From: Paenibacillus spiritus
Lineage (GTDB): Bacteria; Bacillota; Bacilli; Paenibacillales; Paenibacillaceae
Length of the DNA: 64,000 nt
Assembly (NCBI RefSeq): GCF_008710135.1
Contig: NZ_VYKK01000012.1
Location: forward strand, 62,001 to 126,000
Direction: 5' to 3'
Shown here: piece after piece, positions 49,994 to 59,051 of the stretch
Layout: the number at the start of each line of letters is the position of its first letter
Numbering within the stretch: the stretch's first letter is position 1
The notes under the pieces: generated by a model
Database searches by the model: none
The model's input: only the letters and a program-made list of their open reading frames with translations
What the model was told of the DNA's origin: nothing
Position numbers and translations under genes: made by a program

Positions 49994-50440
49994 GTGCAAT
50001 ACAACCTTCTGGTCAGCGACAATGCAACCTACGATCAAGATAGTCAAACCTACAAGTTAGGAAAGCTTCTTCGTTCGGTTTCACTACCTACTGTGCCCTT
50101 TGTAATACCATTGTACGTCATCGGAGGAGCGAGTTATCTTTCCTTGGAAGAGTCGTACGATACTCAATTCATTATTTATGACTCTAAAGAGAGAATTGTA
50201 GCTGTCTCGGAAAGAAAAGTGGTTCGGAATCAGTATCGGGCCAATCGTACACCGGGATTTCAGTTGGGTTACCAGTTGCTGATTGCATTTTATGCCGCTG
50301 AAACGCACCACTGTTGCTTCTTTGTAAATGATAAGCCGGTCTTCTGGTATCCATTAGCCGTCGAATTGTCGGCGGATCAGGTGGACCACCTTCCATTGGT
50401 GGCAGAGCCGCTCCCAAGCAGGGAGGAGAACAGACTATGA
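49994..50440 (+). CDS. Hypothetical protein, DUF6941-like beta-rich
   Basis: 148 residues starting GTG at 49994 with GAGG 8 bases upstream. Segments: 'YNLLVSDNATYDQDSQTYKLGKLLRSVSLPTVPF' in part, 'TQFIIYDSKERIVAVSERKV' and 'GYQLLIAFYAAETHHCCFFVNDKP'. The layout (N-terminal 'cd.a..d..g....G.f..i..P', central beta pairs, a hydrophobic strand then 'F.v..D') resembles small DUF6941-type proteins, but I am not sure. It overlaps the ABC ATPase gene by ATGA, so it belongs to that operon. Function unknown; an immunity or regulatory role is possible. Confidence 0.7.
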   Translation: MQYNLLVSDNATYDQDSQTYKLGKLLRSVSLPTVPFVIPLYVIGGASYLSLEESYDTQFIIYDSKERIVAVSERKVVRNQYRANRTPGFQLGYQLLIAFYAAETHHCCFFVNDKPVFWYPLAVELSADQVDHLPLVAEPLPSREENRL

Positions 50441-51123
50441 TTCGGGCAATCGGGATCACGAAAGCCTACGGAGAAGGACCCAGCCGTTACGAGGCATTGC
50501 GGGGGGTGGATCTGGAAATTGCGGCGGGGGACATCTTGTCCATTATGGGACCGTCGGGAAGCGGAAAGACCACTCTTCTCCAGACGCTGTCAGGCATTGA
50601 CCGGCCGGACAAGGGGGAGATCTGGGCGGGAGAGACCGGTCTGCATCTGTTGAATGATAATAAGCTCTCCGATTACCGTCTTCATCATATGGGCTTCGTC
50701 TTTCAATCCTATCATTTGATTCCGGTTCTGAGCGCGCTTGAAAATGTGGAATTGCCTCTGATTGCCTCCGGAACAGCCGCCAAGCAGGCAGCCCAGCTCG
50801 CAAGACAGGCGCTTCATGACGTGGGATTAAGCGGGCTTGAAGAGCGCTACCCCTCCGAGCTGTCAGGAGGGCAGAACCAGCGGGTCAGCATCGCCAGGGC
50901 GATCGTAGCCCGGCCGAAGCTGCTCTGGGCCGACGAGCCAACGGGAGCTCTGGATACGAAGACGGCGGCCCAGCTGATGGATCTCTTGCTGCAGATTAAT
51001 CAGGAGCAGCAGATTACCGTGGTGATTGTGACGCACGATCCCAAAATCGCGCAAGCGACCAAGCGAACGCTGCATATGGAGAATGGCCGCATCGTTTCCG
51101 AGGACGGGGGAGACAGACATTGA
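50437..51123 (+). CDS. ABC transporter ATP-binding protein, MacB/LolD type
   Basis: 228 residues, a complete ABC ATPase: Walker A GPSGSGKTT, Q-loop in 'FVFQSYHLIPVLSALENVELPL' (split), signature LSGGQNQRVSIARAI, Walker B LLWADEPTGALD and H-loop VVIVTHD. The 'FQ..HLIP..T/SALENVELPL' segment places it in the MacB/LolD/BceA group that drives mechanotransmission rather than import. It is coupled to the upstream hypothetical gene and to the permease downstream (four-base overlap). Likely role: removing or sensing cell-envelope-active peptides or exporting a lipoprotein; the substrate is unknown. Confidence 0.93.
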   Translation: MIRAIGITKAYGEGPSRYEALRGVDLEIAAGDILSIMGPSGSGKTTLLQTLSGIDRPDKGEIWAGETGLHLLNDNKLSDYRLHHMGFVFQSYHLIPVLSALENVELPLIASGTAAKQAAQLARQALHDVGLSGLEERYPSELSGGQNQRVSIARAIVARPKLLWADEPTGALDTKTAAQLMDLLLQINQEQQITVVIVTHDPKIAQATKRTLHMENGRIVSEDGGDRH

Positions 51124-53921
51124 TCCGATCACCCCTGATATGGAAAATGGCATTTGCCCATCTCCAACGAAACCGCAAGCAGACGATTCTCACCCTTTTG
51201 GGCGGCTGCATCGGCACCGTCCTTATGATCGCTTCGGTACTGTTCTATGCGTCGGTCAACCACAGCTCGGGCAGCTACCTCGAGGAGCATTACGGAAGCA
51301 TTGAATGGACGCTCACACCGCCTGGGCCGCAGCAAGCGTTTACCGTTGAGCAGGCCGGGGAAATCGGCAGCTTGCTGGAGAAGAACCGGATTCCGGAGCT
51401 TCCCTCCATCATAACCGGCGCTTCGCTTCTTCCGGGCGGAAGTGCTGTGCAGCCAGCAGCAGAGCCCGTCAGTGTGGCTTTGGTCGGTCTTGATCTGGAG
51501 AAAGCAAGAGAGTTCGATGAGAAGGCACTGGCACCATCCCTTTCTTCTCTGAAGGACAACGAAGTGATTGTGTCGAAGCCGGCGGCTCTCCTCCTCGGAC
51601 TCCACTCGGGGGATTCCCTTCGCTTGACGAACGGGGAGGATCGGCATCGCGACGTAACGGTGGCGGCCATCTTGCCTGAGCGGGGACTCAGCGGGTATCG
51701 CGGCGTCTTCGCAGGAGCCGCAGGAACGCTGGTGACCACGGAAACATTTGCAAGAGAATGGGCAGAGTTGTCCGCAGGCGCGTACAATGCGGTTTTTGCC
51801 GGGAACGGACGCCTAATCAGCACGCCGCGCATGTTTCCGGTGGCTTCTCCGCTATTTGAAGTTGACCGTCAGCGGGAAGACGATTATGACAAGTACAGGC
51901 TGTTTCGCGACAACTACAGCTATTTGTTCTTCATGGCAGGCAGCGTGGCTACCTTGGCGAGCTTTCTTTTGCTCGCGCAATTATTCGTGATGTTGGGAGA
52001 AGCGCGAAGTCAGGAGCTCGGCGTGCTGCGCGCGCTCGGGTTAAGAAAGAAGCATGTTCGCTCGCTGTTTCTATCGGAGGCGTTTCTGTCAATTTTGTTC
52101 TGTACCCTGCTGGGTACGGTTGGGGGAGTTGCCCTTGGCCGCGGTCTCATCACTTATTTTGTGAGTCAGTATTCGGATAAAGTAGAGTTGATCGAAGGCT
52201 TCTCCGTCAAGCTGACTCCTTACCTCTCCGCGGGGTACCTGGCCGTCTCCTTCGTCGTTCTGATGCTGATTCAGATGTTGATCGCCTTATGGATTGCATG
52301 GAGAATCGGCAGGCGCCCGATCCTTCAGCTGACGAAGGGTAAGTCCGCTGCCGGCCGCCCTCCGTCGAAGCGGGCTTATGTTCTCGGTCTGCTGATTTCC
52401 TGCGCTGTCGTCATCTTGCACTTGAGTTTATTGATAACCGGAGCGGGACCCCACTGGCTGGCTGTCAATAATATGCCAATGTCGTTGTTGGTGCTTGTGT
52501 CCTGGATCGCGGCATGTCTGGGTCTGCTGCATATCGGGCTCAACCTGTTGACCAGGCTGGACAAGCCGCTGCATCGGCTGATGCGCCTGCTTCGTTTTTC
52601 GAGGTTATCCACGAAGCTGGCCTTACGGTATCCACGCTTGAACTACCGCCGCGTATGGACGGTTTCACTTCTGTTCTCCCTGGTCTTCGCGATGCTGACG
52701 ATCGCCATGGTTACGGGGCAGTATTATATGAAAAGCTCCCAGTCGCCCAGCACGAATGTCCTCGGACTCACCACCTACATTCCCTACGAAAATGAGCAGG
52801 AGAAGACTCGGATTCTGGAGAAAATTGACCGCAGCCCGCAACTGGCAGAGCGAATAACCAAAACGCTGCCGGTGGAGCCTTATCGGATTGCAGCCCGCTC
52901 CCCGTTGTTCTTCGCCGGGGAAACGGTGTTCAATATGCTGCCGGCTTCAGACGGGTATATTCAGAAGGCCTTCACACCGCTCGTGGACAAAGACCCGAGA
53001 TTCCGCAGCGACCGGGAAGTGTGGGAAGCCGTACGTGACAACCCGAATAATGTGGTGCTTGATCGGAGCTTCTCGTATTCCATCGACCGGTGGTCCAAGC
53101 TGTATGGGCTTTACGGCAAACCGTTACATGGAATTCGTGTAGGCGACAAGCTGTCTCTGCAGGTTTTGCCACAAGAAGAAGCGCCCGGCAGTGCGAAATT
53201 TGGGAAGGGGCCCCGGACCGGAGTCCGTGTTGAGGTTCGGGTCATAGGAATCCAAAAGACCGATGGTAATGTGGATCATCAGTTCGAGAACCTTATCCTT
53301 CTGAGCCCGCGTTTATATGACAAATTGAAGCCATACGGTTCCAAAATGAACGGCAACAAGAATCAGGGATATGTACTGCTCGATTATGCCAACCGGGATG
53401 TGCGGGAGGTTCAAAAGTCAGAGCAATTGCTTCGCGCCGCCGGAATTTACCAGTACGGCAGTCCGCACAAGGTGCTTGTCGGCAGACAGGCGATGAACAA
53501 CCAGACGATGAGCCTGTATATCGGGTTTATCTTCCTGTCGATTGTGATCGGTTTGTTCGGGCTTCTGATTATTCAATACCGTTCCGTGCAGGAGCGGTCA
53601 TCCGATCTGGCGATGCTTCGCTGTATCGGCGTGTCTCGGAGAGACCTGTTTCATATGTTCCTGCTGGAAGGCAGCCAGATCGGATGGGTCGGCCTGCTGG
53701 TCGGCTGCGTTATCGGTAGTACGGGAGGGCTGATATATATCGAGACTACGAAGCTTATCGCTCCTCCGCAGGCAGCCCAGGTCACGATTCCATTCCCCTA
53801 CGCCGAGATTCTGGTGTCGATGGTCGCCGTAATGCTCCTGACGGTCGTATTGAATCTCCTTCCAGCCAGACGGACGCTCCAGTTGCAGCCGGGGGATGCC
53901 ATTCGCGACAGCGAGCAGTAG
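51120..53921 (+). CDS. FtsX-like ABC transporter permease
   Basis: 933 residues. N-terminal membrane segment (about 18-42), an extracellular domain (about 50-270), FtsX core 1 (about 270-420, 'LGEARSQELGVLRALGLRKKHVRSLFLSEA' in part), further membrane segments (about 425-500), a second extracellular domain (about 540-790), and FtsX core 2 (about 795-925, 'RSSDLAMLRCIGVSRRDLFHMFLLEG' in part). This two-core layout is typical of large Gram-positive MacB-like permeases. TTG start at 51120 overlaps the ATPase gene; GGGGGAG lies 7 bases upstream. A strong terminator follows. Confidence 0.92.
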   Translation: MIRSPLIWKMAFAHLQRNRKQTILTLLGGCIGTVLMIASVLFYASVNHSSGSYLEEHYGSIEWTLTPPGPQQAFTVEQAGEIGSLLEKNRIPELPSIITGASLLPGGSAVQPAAEPVSVALVGLDLEKAREFDEKALAPSLSSLKDNEVIVSKPAALLLGLHSGDSLRLTNGEDRHRDVTVAAILPERGLSGYRGVFAGAAGTLVTTETFAREWAELSAGAYNAVFAGNGRLISTPRMFPVASPLFEVDRQREDDYDKYRLFRDNYSYLFFMAGSVATLASFLLLAQLFVMLGEARSQELGVLRALGLRKKHVRSLFLSEAFLSILFCTLLGTVGGVALGRGLITYFVSQYSDKVELIEGFSVKLTPYLSAGYLAVSFVVLMLIQMLIALWIAWRIGRRPILQLTKGKSAAGRPPSKRAYVLGLLISCAVVILHLSLLITGAGPHWLAVNNMPMSLLVLVSWIAACLGLLHIGLNLLTRLDKPLHRLMRLLRFSRLSTKLALRYPRLNYRRVWTVSLLFSLVFAMLTIAMVTGQYYMKSSQSPSTNVLGLTTYIPYENEQEKTRILEKIDRSPQLAERITKTLPVEPYRIAARSPLFFAGETVFNMLPASDGYIQKAFTPLVDKDPRFRSDREVWEAVRDNPNNVVLDRSFSYSIDRWSKLYGLYGKPLHGIRVGDKLSLQVLPQEEAPGSAKFGKGPRTGVRVEVRVIGIQKTDGNVDHQFENLILLSPRLYDKLKPYGSKMNGNKNQGYVLLDYANRDVREVQKSEQLLRAAGIYQYGSPHKVLVGRQAMNNQTMSLYIGFIFLSIVIGLFGLLIIQYRSVQERSSDLAMLRCIGVSRRDLFHMFLLEGSQIGWVGLLVGCVIGSTGGLIYIETTKLIAPPQAAQVTIPFPYAEILVSMVAVMLLTVVLNLLPARRTLQLQPGDAIRDSEQ

Positions 53922-53990
53922 GCCTTGATTTCTTCAGGTTTCGTTTGGATCAAACGCTTGGTTCTTCACAGGAGGTGTATCGCATACCCC

Positions 53991-54021
53991 AAAAGCCCCT
54001 TCCAACCGGAAGGGGCTTTTT
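53991..54021. terminator. Bidirectional terminator
   Basis: AAAAGCCCCTTCC pairs with GGAAGGGGCTTTT around AACC, with a T run on either strand. It serves the ABC permease gene and the convergent MFS gene. Confidence 0.92.
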
Positions 54022-54069
54022 CGCTGAATTGTACCATTAAATAAATGGTCTCGTGGAAAGGGCTGTATC

Positions 54070-55296
54070 CTACCCCTCCTCCACCGTATACGTCTTCAGT
54101 CCCCGCAGCACCGGGAACAGCCCGTACATCCAGATGACGGCTACGGCGAGGGTGCCGATGCCGCCGATCACGGTCGCCGGGACGGCGCCGACGAGGCCGG
54201 CCATCGTGCCGGACTCGAACTCGCCGAGCTGGTTCGAGGTGCCGATGAACAGCGAGTTCACGGCGTTGACGCGCCCCTGCATATCCTGGGGCGTGTTGAC
54301 CTGAACCAGCGTCGAGCGGATGACGACGCTGACCACATCCGAAGCGCCGGTGAGGAACAGGGCGAACAGCGAGAGCCAGATGTTCGTGGAGACGCCGAAC
54401 AGAACGGTTGCCAGGGCAAAGACGGCAAGGGATGCGAACAGCGTCTTGCCGATCGCGTTCTCCAGCGAGACGCGGGTAAGGACCAGCGATACGGCCAGCG
54501 CGCCGACGGCCGGAGCGGACCGCAGCAGGCCGAGGCCGAGCGAGCCGGTCTTCAGGACATCCTCGGCGAAGATCGGCAGCAGGGCGGTCGCGCCGCCGAG
54601 CAGGACGGCGAAGAGATCGAGCGAGATCGTGCCGAGGATGATTTTGCGGGCGAAGACGAACCGGAGGCCGCTGAGGAAGGTGTCCATGTTGACGGCGTCC
54701 AGTTTTTTGACGAAATGCACGGTCTTGACGAAGAGAATCAGGACGACCGAAGCCGCAAGCGCGACCAGAGAGGCGACGTAGGCGGCGGAGGTCCCCCAGA
54801 CGACCAGCACGCCCCCGAGCGACGGACCGACGATCATCGCCGTCTGCATCGCCGAAGCGGACCAGGCAGAGGCCTGCGCCAGCTGGTCGCGGTCGACGAT
54901 GTCCGGCACAAGCGCAGCGGAGGCCGGGCCTTCAAAAGTGCGGGAAGCGCCGAGCAGGGCGGCGGCAATCAGCAGATGGACCGGTTCGATCCAGCCTTGG
55001 GCGCTGCCGAGAACGAGGACCATGACGGCTGCGCACTCCACCAACTGGCAGACATAGACGATGGTGCGGCGGTCGTAGCGGTCCGCGGTCTGCCCCGCCG
55101 GGAGCGTCAGCAGCAGCATGGGCAGGAACTGGGCCAGACCGACGAGGCCGAGCTGAAAAGCGCTGTCCGTGAGCGCGTACATCTGCCAGCCGATGGCGAC
55201 GGACAGCATTTGAAAAGCGGTAGTGGAGAAAATCCGGGCCATCCATAAGCGCAGGAACGAGCGGTTATGGAGCACGGAGGGTTTGTTCTCATTCAA
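54070..55296 (-). CDS. MFS transporter, EntS/DHA3-like exporter
   Basis: 408 residues with twelve predicted membrane segments. The loop 2-3 motif appears as 'PAGQTADRYDRRTIVY' and the N-terminus reads 'LWMARIFSTTAFQMLSVAIGWQMY', typical of the DHA3 group that exports drugs or siderophores. The start is placed at TTG 55296 (L16 of the longest frame), with AGAGAGG upstream; the upstream ATGs at 55341 and 55332 lack a site. It is divergent from the NAGPA-domain gene. The substrate is unknown. Confidence 0.88.
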   Translation of the reverse strand: MNENKPSVLHNRSFLRLWMARIFSTTAFQMLSVAIGWQMYALTDSAFQLGLVGLAQFLPMLLLTLPAGQTADRYDRRTIVYVCQLVECAAVMVLVLGSAQGWIEPVHLLIAAALLGASRTFEGPASAALVPDIVDRDQLAQASAWSASAMQTAMIVGPSLGGVLVVWGTSAAYVASLVALAASVVLILFVKTVHFVKKLDAVNMDTFLSGLRFVFARKIILGTISLDLFAVLLGGATALLPIFAEDVLKTGSLGLGLLRSAPAVGALAVSLVLTRVSLENAIGKTLFASLAVFALATVLFGVSTNIWLSLFALFLTGASDVVSVVIRSTLVQVNTPQDMQGRVNAVNSLFIGTSNQLGEFESGTMAGLVGAVPATVIGGIGTLAVAVIWMYGLFPVLRGLKTYTVEEG

Positions 55297-55423
55297 TGAA
55301 ACGACATCCTCTCTTGAAGTTCCGGGATTCATGAAATTCACAGAATTTCCCGATAGAAATAGAGCAAACGATGAAATATAGCACTAGCAGACTATCAATC
55401 GCCAAAAGGAGTACAGAAGCGAA

Positions 55424-56725
55424 ATGATCCAGCAGAATCGACCGTATTATCCGGCCCCACAGCATGAGCCGGGCCCATTCCACGAACCGAACCCACAACT
55501 TCAGCCGGACCGCCAGCCGCAGACTCAGCCGCTATCCTCGGATCGGCGGAGCTTCCGCACCCGCACAGGACAGGCTCTGCGCAGGCTGAAGCCCCTGACG
55601 CTCGGAGCCGTCATGCTACTGGCATTAAGCCTGATCCTGACCCCCGCCCATGCCGCCGCGCCCGCGGTCAAAATGGCGGTGCTGGTCGACGGCCAGAACC
55701 GCAGCTTCCTTCCGGTCCGCTTCCTGGACGGATTTGCCGGCATTTCAACCGGCGCGGGAGCGGACGGCGCAATTACGGTGAGCCAGGGAGATAAGCATCT
55801 GACCTTCGTCCGGGGCAGTCTGACGGCTCAAGTCAACGGCAAGCCGGCCGCGCTTCCAGCCGCTCCGTTCGCCGAGCAGGGCGCGACTTATGTTCCGGCC
55901 GGGTTCCTGGCCGGACAGCTGAATCTGAACCTGACCTGGAACAGCGGCGGCACCTCCGTCACCGTGGCGGCGGGGGGCGACGCGGTTGCCCTGCCGGTAG
56001 TCCATGGCATCGGCTCTTTAGCCGCATCGCAGCCGGTCACGAGCGCCGAGCGGGCCTTCAAGGTAGGTTCGCGCACGTATCATACCCGCGTTGTCACCGT
56101 GTCGCTGCTGCATCCAAAGGTCCGTCTCGGGGTGGCACTCGCGCAGGGCACGGTCGGACACGTGCAGGAATTGAAGTCAATCGCGGTACAGAACAAGGCG
56201 GTGGCAGCGATTAACGGGACTTTCTTTGACGCGTACACCAAAGGGGCATACAAAGCGCCTTACGGATATATCGCGAGCGGGGGCAAGCTGCTGAAGAACA
56301 GCCCGGGAGACCGGAGAGCCACCTTTGTCTACGACGCCAACGGGCTGGCCGAACTGCTGCCAGGCCTGGATTTCCGCGGGCGCTTCGATGCGGGCGTTAT
56401 CGAGGGGGCCGTGCAGGCCGGGCCCCGTCTTGTGACCGACGGCAAGGTATCCATTCATGTCCGGGAGGAAGGATTCCGGGACCCGAAGATTCTCACGGGC
56501 GGCGGCGCCAGAAGCGCGCTTGGCATTACCCGGGACCATAAGCTGCTGCTCTTGACCACCGGGGGCGCGACCATTCCGCAGCTGGCGGAGATCATGAAGC
56601 AGGCCGGGGCCTACCAGGCGATGAACCTGGACGGCGGCGCTTCAAGCGGCCTGTATTGCAACGGCAAGTATCTGACCGCGCCGGGGCGTCCGATCAGCAA
56701 CGCGATTATCGTAACTTTGCAGTAA
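55424..56725 (+). CDS. Exported phosphodiester glycosidase-domain protein (NAGPA-like)
   Basis: 433 residues. A long proline- and glutamine-rich cytoplasmic start (1-52), a signal/membrane segment (about 58-77), a short 'copper amine oxidase N-terminal'-like module (about 80-190), then the phosphodiester glycosidase domain (about 205-433) with 'AAINGTFFDAYTKG', 'GGARSALGITRDHKLLLLTTGG' (split) and C-terminal 'AMNLDGGASSGLY', the signature of the NAGPA family. Such proteins hydrolyse sugar-phosphodiesters and in Bacillota are thought to act on wall glycopolymers. The unusual N-terminal tail precedes the signal, but the ATG at 55424 is the only one with an AGGAG upstream. Confidence 0.87.
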   Translation: MIQQNRPYYPAPQHEPGPFHEPNPQLQPDRQPQTQPLSSDRRSFRTRTGQALRRLKPLTLGAVMLLALSLILTPAHAAAPAVKMAVLVDGQNRSFLPVRFLDGFAGISTGAGADGAITVSQGDKHLTFVRGSLTAQVNGKPAALPAAPFAEQGATYVPAGFLAGQLNLNLTWNSGGTSVTVAAGGDAVALPVVHGIGSLAASQPVTSAERAFKVGSRTYHTRVVTVSLLHPKVRLGVALAQGTVGHVQELKSIAVQNKAVAAINGTFFDAYTKGAYKAPYGYIASGGKLLKNSPGDRRATFVYDANGLAELLPGLDFRGRFDAGVIEGAVQAGPRLVTDGKVSIHVREEGFRDPKILTGGGARSALGITRDHKLLLLTTGGATIPQLAEIMKQAGAYQAMNLDGGASSGLYCNGKYLTAPGRPISNAIIVTLQ

Positions 56726-56756
56726 TACTCAGCAATCGAAGAAGCACGCCGCCCGT

Positions 56757-57548
56757 TCACTCCGGTGAACGCTTCGGACACATCTCGGGATGTTCGCGCC
56801 GGATCAGGGCATAGTTCGTTCCGTACTTCTCTTTCAGTTCCTTGGCAAAATCGTTCTCGATTCGCGTCATGACGACATCGTGGAAATAGGAGGTCTCCAG
56901 CACGCTGCGCACGGCAGGGTGATTGCTCTCGAGCGCGGACGCCGTCTGCTGCCCGAAGCTGCCGAGCAGCGCCTGCTGCTTGTCCAGCAGCAGCGAGAAG
57001 TTCCGGCTCGCCGGGGCCGGTCCTTCCGGCCGGCTGTGCAGGATCACATGCTCAAGAGGCGCAGGCGTCTCTCCGATCAGCATGAGATGGACCGCGACGC
57101 CCCGGCGCTCGGCTTCGAGCAGCGGTTCCTCCAGCCGGGGCAGGTCCTCCGCCCACAGATCGGCCAGAATATCACGCTGCGCATTCGCCGCCAGGCGGTG
57201 GATCGCCTGCGTGACTTGACGCTCTCCTTTCCAATTGGAGAAGAAGGAGGACGGCTCCGGCGGAGCCGTCATTTGTTCGGTCAGCTCGCGCGCAGTGCGC
57301 TCGAAGTCGGTCTGCAGCAGCTTGATAACCTGGCCGACCGGAATCGCCGCGAACAGAACGGGATCGCCCTCGATCATCCGGCAGATGCCTTTCTCCACCA
57401 GCAAGCGCAGCGCAGCGTATACATTCGAGCGCGAGACCGACACCTGTTTGGCTACCTCGTAGCCCGACGCTGCGGCTTGGCCGTGAAGCGCCAGATAACA
57501 GCGGGCCTCCAGATCGGAGAGCCCGAGCTTGCGCAGGGATTCGATCAT
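56757..57548 (-). CDS. TrmB-family transcriptional regulator
   Basis: 263 residues. An N-terminal winged helix (about 1-70, 'LGLSDLEARCYLALHGQAAASGYEVAK', split, then 'VSRSNVYAALRLLVEKG') is followed by a helical linker and a C-terminal PLD-like/TrmB effector domain (about 105-250, 'ILADLWAEDLPRLEEPLLEAERRGVAVHLML' in part). TrmB proteins respond to sugars or other small ligands. AAAGGAG lies before the ATG, and a sigma-A promoter is at 57605-57633. It is divergent from the winged-helix regulator gene at 57764. Confidence 0.92.
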   Translation of the reverse strand: MIESLRKLGLSDLEARCYLALHGQAAASGYEVAKQVSVSRSNVYAALRLLVEKGICRMIEGDPVLFAAIPVGQVIKLLQTDFERTARELTEQMTAPPEPSSFFSNWKGERQVTQAIHRLAANAQRDILADLWAEDLPRLEEPLLEAERRGVAVHLMLIGETPAPLEHVILHSRPEGPAPASRNFSLLLDKQQALLGSFGQQTASALESNHPAVRSVLETSYFHDVVMTRIENDFAKELKEKYGTNYALIRREHPEMCPKRSPE

Positions 57549-57604
57549 AGCTTTGGCTCCTTTATTGCCGGCACATCGGCCGGACTGGTTAGACGTATTA
57601 TAGA

Positions 57605-57633
57605 ATACTACTTCCGGCGAAGAGTTCTGTCAA
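57605..57633 (-). promoter_or_regulatory. Sigma-A promoter of the TrmB gene
   Basis: On the minus strand TTGACA (57633-57628), 17 bases and TAGTAT (57610-57605), about 57 bp upstream of the ATG. A perfect TATAAT slightly downstream lies 25 bases from the -35, too far to pair with it. Confidence 0.65.
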
Positions 57634-57673
57634 GAAATTCCGGCGCTTCCCCCGTTGCGCGGTTATCCTGCGC

Positions 57674-57701
57674 TTTTGACCGATAAGGAGTCTGATATAA
57701 T
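57674..57701 (+). promoter_or_regulatory. Extended -10 promoter of the winged-helix regulator gene
   Basis: TGATATAAT at 57693-57701 is an extended -10; TTTTGA at 57674-57679 lies 16 bp upstream of the TATAAT. It faces away from the TrmB promoter. Confidence 0.6.
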
Positions 57702-57763
57702 AAACGGAAGAATACATACGGAAGGTCCGCCAAGGGGCCGAAAGGGAGCAGAGGAGCATCAAC

Positions 57764-58918
57764 ATGCTGGAACTGAATGAGAACGGCTACACGGCCTCGG
57801 CGGCCGGGGGCACGGTCACGCTGCTGCCCAAGGAGTTCGCGCTGCTGCGATTTCTGGTGCAGGGAAGAGACCGGGCCTTCACCCGGGAACACTTGCTGGA
57901 CGCCGTCTGGCCGCTGGAATATCCGGTGGAGCGGACGGTGGACGATCATATATACCGGCTCCGCCGCAAGCTTGCGCCGCTGCCGGGGGTGACGATCCGC
58001 ACGGTGCGGGGGCTGGGCTACAGCCTGACACTGAAGGAGGCGGGTCTGCGCGTCGATGCCAATCCGTCGGCCCGCGACGACGGGCTGCGGGAGGCGATGC
58101 GGGGAGTGTTCGCCACCTATCAGCGGTATGGGCAGGGCCGGTCGATGCTGGCGCTGGCCCGGCAGCAGGAGGTGCTCGGGTACGAGATCGACCCGTTCTA
58201 CGCCTGGTACATCCATTTTGTCGAAGGCGATCTGGAGTGGCTGCTTGGTGACACGCTTCCGCTGACCGAACGGATATACGCGCTGCTGCTCTTTGCGATG
58301 ACCGGCCTTCAGGCGGAGGAGAGTCTGCGCTATGCCGAATGCGCACTGGAGCGAGGGGTGCTGAGTCCGTTCCAGCATGCGGAAATGAAGGTGCTTAACA
58401 TCCTCGATCTCTATGCCGTCACCGGCCGGTTCGAGCGGGCGGAAGAGCAACTGACGGACACTTATGAAGTGATAGCGTCCCCGGATTTCGAGAACTTTGA
58501 CATTCCGGTCGCGACCTCGGCGCTGTTCGTCCGTCTCCTGGCGGGAGCGCCGGATGGAACGCTGCGGGAGGACGAGAGCCGGATCGAAGCGATGATGCGG
58601 GAGCGGCCCTTCCTGCGGGAGATCGGCAGCTTCACTGTGCTTCGCGGGCTGATTGAACTGCGCAGCGGAGAAGAGAAGCGGGCCGGAGAGCTGCTGGAGG
58701 AAGGCCTGGATGTGCTGGAGGTCTCCGGTTTTGTGCCGCTGAAGCTCTCGGGCCTGCACCGGATCGTTCACGCCTGCCGGCGTATGGGTCTGCAGCCGGA
58801 GCATCCGCTGCGGAACCGCTATGAGGCCCGCTTCGCCGGTGAGCTGGAACGGTATGGGATACCAGGGGCGCTGCCGCGCCTGCGGAAGCAGCTGGACGCG
58901 GCTCTTGGAACGCATTAG
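57764..58918 (+). CDS. OmpR-type winged-helix regulator with TPR-like C-terminal region
   Basis: 384 residues. The N-terminal OmpR/PhoB-type DNA-binding domain (about 1-92) is recognisable: 'LLPKEFALLRFLVQGRDRAFTREHLLDAVWP' in part, 'VERTVDDHIYRLRRKL' and 'IRTVRGLGYSL'. There is no receiver domain. Residues 100-384 are all-helical with helix pairs suggesting TPR-like repeats, as in SARP/BTAD-type regulators, but without clear consensus. It is followed 120 bp later by an MFS exporter gene on the same strand, which it may control. It is preceded by GGGAGCAGAGGAG. Confidence 0.85.
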   Translation: MLELNENGYTASAAGGTVTLLPKEFALLRFLVQGRDRAFTREHLLDAVWPLEYPVERTVDDHIYRLRRKLAPLPGVTIRTVRGLGYSLTLKEAGLRVDANPSARDDGLREAMRGVFATYQRYGQGRSMLALARQQEVLGYEIDPFYAWYIHFVEGDLEWLLGDTLPLTERIYALLLFAMTGLQAEESLRYAECALERGVLSPFQHAEMKVLNILDLYAVTGRFERAEEQLTDTYEVIASPDFENFDIPVATSALFVRLLAGAPDGTLREDESRIEAMMRERPFLREIGSFTVLRGLIELRSGEEKRAGELLEEGLDVLEVSGFVPLKLSGLHRIVHACRRMGLQPEHPLRNRYEARFAGELERYGIPGALPRLRKQLDAALGTH

Positions 58919-59051
58919 GCGATTTGAACACCATACTCCCCGGACACCGCCTTGCCGATCTTGATTCTCTGATCTTTCTCTGACAATTCGGCGGTAGAGT
59001 GAGCCTAGGAAGAGAGGCCGCTCCTGCGGCCGTCCGGGGAGGATGGGAAGA

